Origin: Thermococcus sp.
Lineage (GTDB): Archaea > Methanobacteriota_B > Thermococci > Thermococcales > Thermococcaceae
Direction: 5' to 3'
Assembly: GCF_027012695.1 (NCBI RefSeq)
Contig: NZ_JALUYR010000047.1
Location: forward strand, 1 to 64,000
DNA: 64,000 nucleotides
The notes beneath the pieces were generated by a model that saw only the letters and a list, made by a program, of their open reading frames with translations, had not been told where the DNA came from and did no database searches. Positions 25,129 through 33,915 of this stretch are shown here, one piece after another (the first letter of the stretch is position 1; every line of letters begins with the position of its first letter). A program made the translations under genes and the position numbers.

Positions 25129-26307
25129 TCAGTAGAACTTTCCAAAGTTGTACTGAGGTATGGGACACTGGACTATTCTCCTGGACCAGAGGCAGTCGGC
25201 GCAGCTTGGCTCGTTGCCCCAGCAGTCTATATCGGTTGTCTTGACAAAGTCGCAGGCGTTCACGAGTTCGCAGTCGGTACAGGAGGGGTACATATAGTTC
25301 TTCATGGTAAAGCGGAACCAGGTGTACTTCTCGCTCGTCCAGATGTCGGCGAGGCTCTTCTCTCTCACGTTGCCAAAGGAGTAGGCGTTGACCTTCTTCT
25401 TCCTGCCGAAGATATATTCGTAATAGCTGTGGAGGAAGCGGTAGCAGGGCGCAACTTCCCCGTCCCATCTGACGACGGCAACGTTGTTCTCATCAAAGTC
25501 GCAGGCCCTTTCGGTCTTCAGTTCGAACTTGGGGAGTTTTATGTAGAGGCCATTGTGAGCTATCTTGTAGAGCTCGTCAAGAATGGGCTTCATGTCAACG
25601 CTTCCGTCGTAGACTATGTCCTTCGTCTGCTCCTCAGTAAGCGGTAGGAGGTTTGAGACGAGCATCGAATCAACACCGAGGTCGAGAAGGAAGCGCGCCA
25701 TGTCAGGCAGCTGTGTGTAGTTCTCCTTCGTGACAACTACTTCAACGCCTATGCTCGGCCTGTGCGTCCCGTACTCCTCACGGTACTTTACCAGCTTTCT
25801 TATTTTATCGGCCGTTACGGCGGCTGCTATGTGCCCCAGGGTTATGGCGTTTTGGGCGGTCGGAACAGAGTCCATCGAGAAGTACATGAGGTCAACGCCG
25901 AGCTTCGCGAACTCGCGGAGCATCTCATCCGTAAGGAGGGTTCCATTGCTGCTTATCCCGAGGGCAAAGCCCCTCCTCTTTACCTCGCGCACCATGTCCA
26001 TAAAGCGGGGGTGGACGGTTGGCTCACCGATGCCGCCGAAGTATATCATCCTCAGCTCGGGAAACTCCTCGGCGTCGTCGAGGATCTTGAGGAACAGCTC
26101 CCAGTCCATATCCCCCTCGGTATCTTCCCAGTACTGCTTGAAGCACATCTCACACTTCAGGTTGCAGCGGCTGGTGACCTCGATGTAAAGGTACTTCATA
26201 TCGAGTTTTGGCTTCACTATAACCTTTCCGTCCCAGAGGGTGAAAGTGTACTCCCTGTCCAGTTCCCTGGCCTTTCTTGAGCCCGAAAGCGAGAACGAAT
26301 GCCCCAT
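25129..26307 (-). CDS. Radical SAM/SPASM protein next to AOR, probable tungsten-cofactor modifying protein
   Basis: The 392-residue protein has the radical SAM motif CNLKCEMCFKQ (CxxxCxxC, about residue 48) and FGGIGEPTVHP, plus a Cys-rich C-terminus (CTDCELVNACDF, CWGNEPSCADC) typical of a SPASM domain holding extra iron-sulfur clusters. In Pyrococcus furiosus a gene of this kind (cmo) is co-transcribed with aor; the present gene lies directly downstream of aor, separated by about 70 bp. The likely role is maturation of the tungstopterin cofactor or of AOR itself. Confidence 0.85.
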   Translation of the reverse strand: MGHSFSLSGSRKARELDREYTFTLWDGKVIVKPKLDMKYLYIEVTSRCNLKCEMCFKQYWEDTEGDMDWELFLKILDDAEEFPELRMIYFGGIGEPTVHPRFMDMVREVKRRGFALGISSNGTLLTDEMLREFAKLGVDLMYFSMDSVPTAQNAITLGHIAAAVTADKIRKLVKYREEYGTHRPSIGVEVVVTKENYTQLPDMARFLLDLGVDSMLVSNLLPLTEEQTKDIVYDGSVDMKPILDELYKIAHNGLYIKLPKFELKTERACDFDENNVAVVRWDGEVAPCYRFLHSYYEYIFGRKKKVNAYSFGNVREKSLADIWTSEKYTWFRFTMKNYMYPSCTDCELVNACDFVKTTDIDCWGNEPSCADCLWSRRIVQCPIPQYNFGKFY

Positions 26308-26379
26308 GATCTCACCTTAATCCCCGTCTTTGGCCAGCGCCGATAAAAAACTTGCTGGGCAAAAATGGGTAGAAAAGGA

Positions 26380-28203
26380 TCAGGCGAATTCCTTAAGACC
26401 GAGTTCTTCCAGCTTCTCATCCTTGATTGCCCTTCCATCCTCCGTCCAGCCGCGCATCCTGTAGTATCTCGGCAGCATCTCCTTCAGGCGAACAACGTGG
26501 CCCTTGTTTGGTCCCTCGGGCATGGGCTCCTCGAGGAATCTCTTCGGCAGGGTATCGTCCCTCTCCGGAACGAGTCCGGCTTTGAGGTTAAACAGACGCT
26601 CGGCGTTCCAGATGCGCTCGCCTATCTTGAGATAATCTTCCGTGCTGAAGTCCCAGCCCAGAGCTGCGTTGAGCATGTCGCGGAAGTCGTCTCCTCCGAG
26701 GCCGAAGGTCGTAAACAGACAGAGACCGGCCGCATCTATGACCGCGCTGAGATCCTGGAAGAGGATGAGCATCTTTATCTTCTCGTCGCTTATGTCGTGC
26801 GGATCCATCTTGTACGGATAGCCGAGTATCTCCGGGCTTATCATATAGTTCTTGATGTGACAGCCGCCACGGTTGTTGGTGGCGTAGCCGAGACCGTGGC
26901 CTTCGGCACCACGCGGATCATAAGCCGGAAGCTCGAGCTTCTTGACGCTCATTGAGTACTCCGGGTGGCCGTACATCTCGGCGAAGCGATAGCTTCCCTC
27001 GGCGAGCTTGTCACCTATGCCCTTCCTGTAGGCTATCTTCTCGATGTAGTAGTGGAGAACCTCGGTGTTGCCCCACCTGAAGGGCGGCGCCTCCTCGCCG
27101 AGATCCTCATCCTTGAGGTAGCCCTTCTCGTAGAGCTCCATCGCGGCGGCCAAAGTTCCGCCGGTTGAGATGGTGTCGAGGCCGAACTCGTCGCACTGGT
27201 GGTTGGCCTCGATTATGCTCGCGAGGTCGTTTATGCCGAGGTCGGCTCCGAGCGCCCAGATGCTCTCGTACTCCGGCCCCTCGGTGACTCCGACCGTGGT
27301 CAGCTTGTTGACCCTTCCACAGCCTATCGGACAGGCATAGCAGGGCTGGTTCCTTATGAGGTATTTTGCCGTCATGGCTTCGCCGCTCTGCTCCTCTGCG
27401 TACTCGAAAACGCCGGTCTGGAAGTTTCTCGTCGGGTAGAGGCCGTTCTGGTTGATTATGTTAACGAGAACCGCGGTTCCGTAGTTGGGCAGACCTCCTC
27501 CTGCCACCGGGTCGTTCTTGAGCTTGTTTATCTTCTCCCTCACCGTGAGCATGAACTTCTGTCTGTCCGCTATGGGAACGCGCTTGGTTCCTTCAACGGC
27601 TATCGCCTTGAGGTTCTTACTTCCCATAACGGCACCAACCCCAGCCCTCCCGGCGGCGCGGTGACCGTCGTTGACTATGGCAGCAAACTTGACGAGGTTC
27701 TCACCTGCCGGCCCAATGCTCGTTATGTGGAGCTTTTTGCTTCCGATCTCTTTCTTGATGGTCTCCTCGGTTTCGCTCACGAGCTTGCCCCAGAGGTGGC
27801 CCGCGTCGCGGATCTCAACGTTGTCGTCCTTGATGTAGATGTAGACGGGGCTTTCGGCCTTTCCTTCGACTATTATCCCATCCCAGCCCGCGAACTTCAG
27901 CTCTGCACCAAAGTAGCCACCTGAGTTTGACATCGTTATGAAGCCCGTCTGCGGGCTCTTGGTAATCACGTTGTACCTGCCGCCTGTTGGGGCACTCGTC
28001 CCACTCAGTGGACCGGGGGTTATTATGAGCAGGTTCTCAGGCCCGAGGGGATCCGCCGTGGGATCCATGTCCCTGAGGAGGAAGTATATCCCAAGTCCCC
28101 TGCTGCCGAGCCACTTCTTGGCCAGTTCCTCGTCGTATTCCTCAACCTTTACCTCTCCGGTGGAGAGGTTCACGCGCAGAAATCTACCCCAGTTGCCATA
28201 CAT
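26380..28203 (-). CDS. aor: Tungsten-containing aldehyde:ferredoxin oxidoreductase
   Basis: The 607-residue protein starts MYGNWGRFLRVNLSTG and aligns by eye along its whole length with Pyrococcus furiosus AOR (605 residues). Marks are GPLSGTSAPTGGRYNV, the tungstopterin loop, the cluster ligands CYACPIGC and a later Cys in AGLCLFTTFG, and AYDPRGAEGHGLGYATNNRGGCH. It oxidises aldehydes from amino-acid breakdown to acids and reduces ferredoxin. ATG 28203 is used by family match; an ATG two codons upstream is possible. AAATTTATATGC about 35 bp upstream is the TATA box, so the mRNA is nearly leaderless. Confidence 0.96.
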   Translation of the reverse strand: MYGNWGRFLRVNLSTGEVKVEEYDEELAKKWLGSRGLGIYFLLRDMDPTADPLGPENLLIITPGPLSGTSAPTGGRYNVITKSPQTGFITMSNSGGYFGAELKFAGWDGIIVEGKAESPVYIYIKDDNVEIRDAGHLWGKLVSETEETIKKEIGSKKLHITSIGPAGENLVKFAAIVNDGHRAAGRAGVGAVMGSKNLKAIAVEGTKRVPIADRQKFMLTVREKINKLKNDPVAGGGLPNYGTAVLVNIINQNGLYPTRNFQTGVFEYAEEQSGEAMTAKYLIRNQPCYACPIGCGRVNKLTTVGVTEGPEYESIWALGADLGINDLASIIEANHQCDEFGLDTISTGGTLAAAMELYEKGYLKDEDLGEEAPPFRWGNTEVLHYYIEKIAYRKGIGDKLAEGSYRFAEMYGHPEYSMSVKKLELPAYDPRGAEGHGLGYATNNRGGCHIKNYMISPEILGYPYKMDPHDISDEKIKMLILFQDLSAVIDAAGLCLFTTFGLGGDDFRDMLNAALGWDFSTEDYLKIGERIWNAERLFNLKAGLVPERDDTLPKRFLEEPMPEGPNKGHVVRLKEMLPRYYRMRGWTEDGRAIKDEKLEELGLKEFA

Positions 28204-28299
28204 GGACATCGCCAGTGAATGATGCACAGTAGCGCATATAAATTTAGCGAAAATGAATGGTCTTGTCCCGCCCAGGAGGATTAAACTTTTCCGTTTAAC

Positions 28300-29436
28300 T
28301 CAGAGAACTCTCACAACGCGCTCTCGCCAGGGACTCACCCGGACCCTCAGGTACCCCCTGAGTCTCGCGTCCACCTCGGGATCCCCCGTGTAGACCCTGA
28401 TAGCGCCATTGGCTATCTTTGACGGGGTTGCGACCACGAGGATGTTCTCCTTCGGGATATGCCTCAGCACCTCGGCTGAGAACTGCTGGTTTCCCCTGCC
28501 GAAGAGAAAGTTGAGACCTCCTATAACCGTGACAACGATCTTAGGATCCTTATCAGCAAACCGCAGGAGATCCTTCTCTGTTGCATCCTTCACTAGGAGC
28601 CGGACCTTCCCATCCATGACCTCGACAACGTCAACCCCGAGAAGCGTTCCGTCTATTCCAAGCCTGTCCTTTATCCGCTTTATTGTCGAGCCTGAGCCGA
28701 GGAAGTAGATACCATCGTTCTCAAGTATCTCCTCCGCAACGGCCTCAGTCATCGCCTCAAGCTCTTCCTCCTCATCGAGGGGGATTCCTTCCTTGCTACC
28801 CTGCACAAGGGTCTCGACGACGGGGACGATCGCTTTTTCATAGGTTCTGGCCCTAACCTCGTCGTGTCTGTAAGATTCCTCGTCAATGTCCCTCACTTCC
28901 CTCTCCTCGAGTCCTGCCCTCCCCCTGAGGAACTCCACGAGGAGCTTCGCCGCGTCCTCGGGTGACGTTGCAAAAACCCCGGAGTACATTTTAACGCCCG
29001 TTGGAATGCCAAGGATCGGGAGCTTTCTGTCAACGGCATCAACCACGTCCCTGGCGGTTCCGTCGCCGCCGGCAAAGAGGAGCAGCTCGACCTTTCCAAC
29101 CATTCTCCTTGCGAGCTCCTTTGTGTCCTCCGGGGTCGTGTCAGGGATCCTGATGCCGTCAACGAGGCGATAACCTATCTCCCTGTGCCGGATGACATCG
29201 TAGGGAAAGTTGAACTCCCTCAGGATGTCCTCTCCGAGAGGCCCTGGGCCCGTTATGAACTCGATCCTTCTCGCTTCCGGGTACGTGCTCAGCTCCCGCA
29301 GGAACAGTTTGACCAGTTCAGGGGCCACTGGCCTCGCCCCGCGTTTTATGGCCTCCTCAACGACACCATCGGTTCCCTTCAGGGCCACCCTGCCCCCCAT
29401 TCCGGCGATTGGGTTGACAATGAGCCCGACCCTCAT
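28300..29436 (-). CDS. ATP-NAD kinase family protein
   Basis: The 378-residue protein starts MRVGLIVNPIAGMGGRVALKGTDG and carries LLFAGGDGTARDVVDAV, the GGDGT diacylglycerol/NAD kinase loop, and ILGIPTGVKMYSGVFA. The length and the C-terminal IGGLNFLFGRGNQQFSAEVLRHIP fit the ATP-NAD kinase-like group related to AcoX rather than the short NAD kinases. Its substrate in archaea is not settled; NAD phosphorylation is possible. It follows the K+ channel gene by four bases, in the same direction. Confidence 0.85.
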   Translation of the reverse strand: MRVGLIVNPIAGMGGRVALKGTDGVVEEAIKRGARPVAPELVKLFLRELSTYPEARRIEFITGPGPLGEDILREFNFPYDVIRHREIGYRLVDGIRIPDTTPEDTKELARRMVGKVELLLFAGGDGTARDVVDAVDRKLPILGIPTGVKMYSGVFATSPEDAAKLLVEFLRGRAGLEEREVRDIDEESYRHDEVRARTYEKAIVPVVETLVQGSKEGIPLDEEEELEAMTEAVAEEILENDGIYFLGSGSTIKRIKDRLGIDGTLLGVDVVEVMDGKVRLLVKDATEKDLLRFADKDPKIVVTVIGGLNFLFGRGNQQFSAEVLRHIPKENILVVATPSKIANGAIRVYTGDPEVDARLRGYLRVRVSPWRERVVRVL

Positions 29437-29440
29437 CGGT

Positions 29441-30880
29441 TCACCTCATGTACTTTCTCGCGAAGACCGTTAGGAACACCGCCCACATGAACATTCCGAA
29501 GAGGGCCTCGACGGAAGCTATGGCCCTTCCCACGCCTATTGGATGGTAGTCACCGTAACCGAGGGTTGTAGCGGTTACGATGCTGAAGTACTCGTAGTCA
29601 AGGAGAGTCATGATCCTTGAAAAGCCCTCCACGCTTCCAGTAATGAGGTAGAGAACCGGGAAAAAGAGGTTAACCGCGGCGAGCCATATGAGGATGGGCC
29701 TCTTCCAGTCGGTACCGTACTTGCAGGTCAGATCCGCGAAAAGCCATTCGAAGAGCACCTCGACCTTGAGCACGAGCGAGCGCAATCCTCCGGTCCTGCC
29801 GGAGAGACGGGAGTTCCTCTTGGCAACCATCTCCAGGTAATAGTACTCGTCGGCTTTCTCAAAGTCGCCGTTCCGCTCCCAGCTTATCCTGGCGAGCCGG
29901 TAAAAGACCTCCGCCGCTCTGGGGCTGTTAAACCTGCAGCCCTCCACCTCAACAAAACCGTTCACCATCAGTTCAACCGGAATGTTCGGGAGAACCGTGG
30001 AGTTCCATGTAAGGTCCCCATGGATGGACGTTCTCCTGAAAATCATGTTGCCCATGACGGTTATGTGGACGAACTCAGGGTTCTTGAGCCTGCTCCCCGT
30101 TATCTCCGCGTGGCCAAAGATGTTCATGTCCTCGATTATCAGACTCCCATGGAACCGGCGGATGCTCAATCGCACCTGCCTCTTGAACCGGGTGGACTGG
30201 TCAAACTCTATCTCCTTGATGACCATGCTGGAAACCTTTACGCTCCGCTCCGGTGAAGCCGAGGGCTTTAACCCGTGCTCCTCGAGGATCCTTCTCATCA
30301 GAGGGTAGCGAACGTTTATCCCTATTCTCCTCACGTCCCTGAGCCCGCTGAGTTCGATCCTGCCGACGATCCTCCTCTCTCCGTATTCGTCCCTGTTCTC
30401 ACCCTCACCGGAGTATTCGACGGAGTTTATCATAACGTATCTAATGCTCGAGTTTCGGATGAAGAGGGAGTTGGAGAACCTGAGCCGGAGGAGGTTGAGT
30501 CCGAAAACTGTTGAACCGTGGAGGAGGAACGTCCCCACATCGCTCTCAAAGAGGATTATCCTGCCCACCTGGGAATTGAAAAACGTAATTCCCGGGACGC
30601 TGACGGAGTCGAGGAGTATGGCTTTTATAGTTGAATTTTTGAAGGTGAGGGGGTTTTCTGCCTTGAAGTCTTTGATCCTCGTTTCATATAGGTAGATGCC
30701 CTCGAAGTACGTTTGCCCCTGCTTCAGCCTCCTCTGGAAGGTTTCTTCCTTGATCTCCTTTATCCTCTCACCGAGCAGCTTCTCGCCCTCCTCGAAGGGG
30801 ATGTGGAGGGCGCAGTACTTTGAACCCTCTACCGGTTTGAGCCTGCACTTCTTCCCGTTCTCGTAGGTGTACTCGCACAT
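29441..30880 (-). CDS. Potassium channel-like protein with Cys/His motif and beta-strand repeats
   Basis: The 479-residue protein has three parts. The N-terminus MCEYTYENGKKCRLKPVEGS with CALH forms a Cx9Cx10CxxH metal-like motif. Residues about 55-320 are a series of short beta strands with N, S and F/I in register (FKNSTIKAILLDSVSVPGI, FFNSQVGRIILFESDVG), resembling a beta-helix. The last 100 residues hold two membrane segments around a pore with the filter TATTLGYGD (about 439-444). Many channels have TVGYGD; TLGYGD is a close variant. The mRNA seems leaderless (GCTTATTAG about 30 bp upstream). Confidence 0.78.
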   Translation of the reverse strand: MCEYTYENGKKCRLKPVEGSKYCALHIPFEEGEKLLGERIKEIKEETFQRRLKQGQTYFEGIYLYETRIKDFKAENPLTFKNSTIKAILLDSVSVPGITFFNSQVGRIILFESDVGTFLLHGSTVFGLNLLRLRFSNSLFIRNSSIRYVMINSVEYSGEGENRDEYGERRIVGRIELSGLRDVRRIGINVRYPLMRRILEEHGLKPSASPERSVKVSSMVIKEIEFDQSTRFKRQVRLSIRRFHGSLIIEDMNIFGHAEITGSRLKNPEFVHITVMGNMIFRRTSIHGDLTWNSTVLPNIPVELMVNGFVEVEGCRFNSPRAAEVFYRLARISWERNGDFEKADEYYYLEMVAKRNSRLSGRTGGLRSLVLKVEVLFEWLFADLTCKYGTDWKRPILIWLAAVNLFFPVLYLITGSVEGFSRIMTLLDYEYFSIVTATTLGYGDYHPIGVGRAIASVEALFGMFMWAVFLTVFARKYMR

Positions 30881-30943
30881 CGGAGGGGCTTCCCCGGGAG
30901 ACTAATAAGCTTTTCCTCCCGGACCTGAAAATGAAAAAGGGGT

Positions 30944-32272
30944 TCAGAACTTTAGAACCCTCGCCAGAACTATCAGCGGGTCCCAGACGGGAGCGAAGGG
31001 CGGTGCGTAAGCTAAGTCCGTGAAGAAGGCATCCCTTGTGGTAAAGCCGGCCGTAAGCATTGCCGCGGCGGTGTCTATCCTCGGAAGGATTTCAGCGCCA
31101 ACCGCCTGAAGTCCGAGGAGCCTGTTCGTTTCGTTGTCAACAACACCTTTGAGCCATATCGGTCTCGCACCCGGATAGTAGTGGGGTCTGGTGCTGGCCT
31201 TTATGAACGCCGTCCTTATGTCGTAGCCCTCTCTTATGGCATCCGCCTCGGTGAGACCGGTCTTTCCAATCTCCACCTCAAAGAACTTGGTAACGCTCGT
31301 TCCAAGCACTCCCGGAAAGTGGATCTCCCTCCCGGCTATGTTGCTACCGGCCACATAACCCATCTTGTTTCCGGGCGGTGCAAGGGGAACCCAGACGCGC
31401 CTTCCGGTTATTATGTGCTTCGTTTCGGCGACATCTCCAGCCGCATAAACGTTCTCCACGCTGGTCTCCATTTTCTCGTTCGTCCATATGGCCCCGGTTT
31501 CACCTATTCTGACACCTATCTGTTTGGCCAGCTCGACGTTGGGCCTTATGCCGGTCGCGATGATGACGAGGTCGGCCTTGTACTCGCCGGCGTCCGTGAT
31601 GACCTTCTCGACCCTCTTCTTACCCTCGATGCGGAGCGTTATCTCCTGCGTCCTTAGGTTGATCCTCTTTCTCATCTCCTCTTCAAGGATATCGGTGACT
31701 TCCCTGTCGAAGGCCCTGGCCATGACCCTCTCATTCCTCTCTATCAGCGTGACCTTCTTGCCCTGAGCCGCGAAGGCCTCCGCCATCTCAACTCCAATGT
31801 AACCGCCGCCGATGATAACGACGTCCTCAACTGGATTCTTCTCCATGTACTCCCTAATCGCCACGGCATCCGGCGGGAGGTCCGCGGTGAAGACTCCTGG
31901 AAGGTCTATGCCCTCTATCGGCGGAACCCTCGGCGAGGCACCGTTCGCGAAGACTAGGTAGTCCCACTCGTAGGTGTGCTCTCCATCCCCTTCCCTGACG
32001 TGAACCTTTCCCTCCTCGACTTCAACGACCCTGGCCTTCAGGTGGAGATCTATCCCGCGCTTCTTTATGAAAACCTCGGGGGGATAGTGCATCAGCTTTT
32101 CAATTGGTGAGATGCCCTCGACGACATAGGGGATGCCGCAGGGCGCGTGGCTAACCCATTCTGTTGCCTCAAAGACCTTGACGTCCCACTCGGGTCTCAG
32201 CTTCTTGACCCTCGATGCCGCACTCATTCCCGCGGCGCCGCCACCGATAACGACGACCGTTTTCCTCTCCAT
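30944..32272 (-). CDS. NAD(P)H:sulfur oxidoreductase / CoA-disulfide reductase
   Basis: The 442-residue flavoprotein starts [23 protein letters not shown] within four codons and has the single active Cys in [13 protein letters not shown], the NAD(P)H site [17 protein letters not shown] and the FAD site [15 protein letters not shown]. It resembles Pyrococcus NSR closely from end to end. The enzyme uses CoA to reduce elemental sulfur with NAD(P)H and also reduces CoA disulfide. ATG 32272 sits four bases after GGTGAT. Confidence 0.92.
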   Translation of the reverse strand: MERKTVVVIGGGAAGMSAASRVKKLRPEWDVKVFEATEWVSHAPCGIPYVVEGISPIEKLMHYPPEVFIKKRGIDLHLKARVVEVEEGKVHVREGDGEHTYEWDYLVFANGASPRVPPIEGIDLPGVFTADLPPDAVAIREYMEKNPVEDVVIIGGGYIGVEMAEAFAAQGKKVTLIERNERVMARAFDREVTDILEEEMRKRINLRTQEITLRIEGKKRVEKVITDAGEYKADLVIIATGIRPNVELAKQIGVRIGETGAIWTNEKMETSVENVYAAGDVAETKHIITGRRVWVPLAPPGNKMGYVAGSNIAGREIHFPGVLGTSVTKFFEVEIGKTGLTEADAIREGYDIRTAFIKASTRPHYYPGARPIWLKGVVDNETNRLLGLQAVGAEILPRIDTAAAMLTAGFTTRDAFFTDLAYAPPFAPVWDPLIVLARVLKF

Positions 32273-32319
32273 TGCCATCACCGGATAGAGTTGGGCTGAC
32301 GGTTAAAAAGGTTGGCGAA

Positions 32320-33486
32320 TCACTCCTTTTTGGAGCGGAAGTACTTCCTTCCGCCCACCCCAACCATTCTGTAAACCTCACCCTCGCGGATTTCCCCCGC
32401 CGGTTTCTCCAGTTCGTATACCTCGTAGGTCTTCATGTCCATCATCTGAACCTCCCCCGGTCTCAGGCTGGTTACCATAGCCTCGCTCTCCTCATGCTCT
32501 ACTGTATCAACCCCTTCCCTCTTCGCGGTTTTCCAGTCGAGGTGCTCGCTCTTCCCCGTGACCAGGTTCCTCAGCGAGAGGCCCCTCCCGTCTACCCTCT
32601 CGACCTCGTAGACGTTGCCGCGCTTATCTGCCACTATGTCGCCCCTCCGGAACTTCGGAATCCTTACGCTCACGCTCGTCCTGTAGGTTTCCCTGCTCGT
32701 CTGTCTATCAACGCCAACCAGCTCGTAGGCCTCGCTTATCGTCCCTCCAAACTTCTCCTTTATCGCCTGGGCGAGTTTTCTGGCGCTCGAGGTCGAGCCC
32801 ATGTAGAAGTCCAGACCTTCCTCCTTCTCTATCGTGTCCTGGATGAAGCCCATCCTGTCCCTGCGCATTATCTCGTCGACCTTCTCCTCCACGAGCTTTC
32901 CTATAGCCTTTCTCTCGTCCTCGGCCAGCGGCCTGCCCTCGGCGCGAACCTGCAGAATAGCCTCGAAATAGCCCCCGAGGAACTTTGAACAGCGCGGGCA
33001 GACGGTCTGGCGAACGTAGACTGTAACGCGCTTCCTTTCGTCGTGGAGCTCCCGCTGGAGCTCGTGCGTTCTGGCCTTGACGCGAACCTCGTAGGTTATT
33101 ATCGCCGGGAAGTACTCGATGTGCCAGTCGACCGGCTGGAAGGCCACAATTGCTTTTCCAACCGGGAGTTCATCCACTTCCTCAAGCTCCTCCATCGAAA
33201 CTACCTCGTACTCCCGGATTTTATCGCTCAGCGAGTCCTCAAGCGTCTCGAGAAGCGCGTTGTCGGCGACTTCAAAGATAAGCTCGTCGAGCTCGTAGCT
33301 GTGAGGATCAACCCATACGCCCCTCTTCTTATAACTTCCACAGTTCTGGCAGAGTTCTGTGTTTATCTCGCTTTCAATGAGGAGCACGGGGTTCTCCTTG
33401 CGGTAGCACACCTGACAGAGCCCCTCGATGAGAGGACCTCCTTCTTCCTCGCTTATTCCACACCGGTAACAGAACCTCTCGCTCAT
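32320..33486 (-). CDS. NMD3-family ribosomal 60S-export/biogenesis protein
   Basis: The 388-residue protein starts MSERFCYRCGISEEEGG. Two N-terminal zinc pairs (CYRCG with LCQVCYR, then LCQNCG) and a later VCPRCSKFLGGYFEAILQVR are typical of NMD3. The C-terminal half (RRGDIVADKRGNVYEVERVDGRGLSLRNLVTGK) is a small beta-barrel, as in eIF5A-like domains of NMD3. In eukaryotes NMD3 is the nuclear export adaptor of the large subunit. Archaea have no nucleus, so a role in large-subunit maturation is inferred. ATG 33486 follows GGGTGAGATC. Confidence 0.9.
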   Translation of the reverse strand: MSERFCYRCGISEEEGGPLIEGLCQVCYRKENPVLLIESEINTELCQNCGSYKKRGVWVDPHSYELDELIFEVADNALLETLEDSLSDKIREYEVVSMEELEEVDELPVGKAIVAFQPVDWHIEYFPAIITYEVRVKARTHELQRELHDERKRVTVYVRQTVCPRCSKFLGGYFEAILQVRAEGRPLAEDERKAIGKLVEEKVDEIMRRDRMGFIQDTIEKEEGLDFYMGSTSSARKLAQAIKEKFGGTISEAYELVGVDRQTSRETYRTSVSVRIPKFRRGDIVADKRGNVYEVERVDGRGLSLRNLVTGKSEHLDWKTAKREGVDTVEHEESEAMVTSLRPGEVQMMDMKTYEVYELEKPAGEIREGEVYRMVGVGGRKYFRSKKE

Positions 33487-33538
33487 GATCTCACCCGGAG
33501 TAAGAGGGAGCGCATGCTTAAAAACGTTAGAGTCTCCC

Positions 33539-33838
33539 TCACAGGAACATCTTGGCCATCTGGGCGTGGGGAATGCCATCTATCCTGAGAACCCTGTTCT
33601 CGTCCACGTAGCCGAGCTCTATGGCCTTTGAGACGCATCTCTCACCAGTCAGGTTGGCTATCGTCGCCTCCTCCAGAAGTTCCCCGAGCCTGTCCTCCTC
33701 AACGAGTTCACCTTTGTAGAATCGCTCCTTTACCTCAAGCTTCAGCTCGCCCTCGCGAAAGGTCTTTCCGAGAAGCTCCTCGTCGCATGCCGCTAAAAGA
33801 ACCTCCCCCTGGACGCGGTAGACCTTGGTGTATATCAC
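33539..33838 (-). CDS. DUF424 protein
   Basis: The 99-residue protein starts at GTG 33838 after GGTGAAACCC and reads VIYTKVYRVQGEVLLAACDEELLGKTFREGELKLEVKERFYKG; with GERCVSKAIELGYVDENRVLRIDG it fits DUF424, a small archaeal family of unknown function. It lies 52 bp upstream of NMD3 in the same direction, and DUF424 genes are often seen near translation genes. Longer readings to 33916 overlap the protease stop and lack a ribosome site. Confidence 0.82.
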   Translation of the reverse strand: MIYTKVYRVQGEVLLAACDEELLGKTFREGELKLEVKERFYKGELVEEDRLGELLEEATIANLTGERCVSKAIELGYVDENRVLRIDGIPHAQMAKMFL

Positions 33839-33915
33839 GGGTTTCACCGGTGAAAGAAGGGCACGGACTCTTAAAAGGTTGGCGATGGTACAAAAGGAGA
33901 AGAAAGGAGAGGGCA

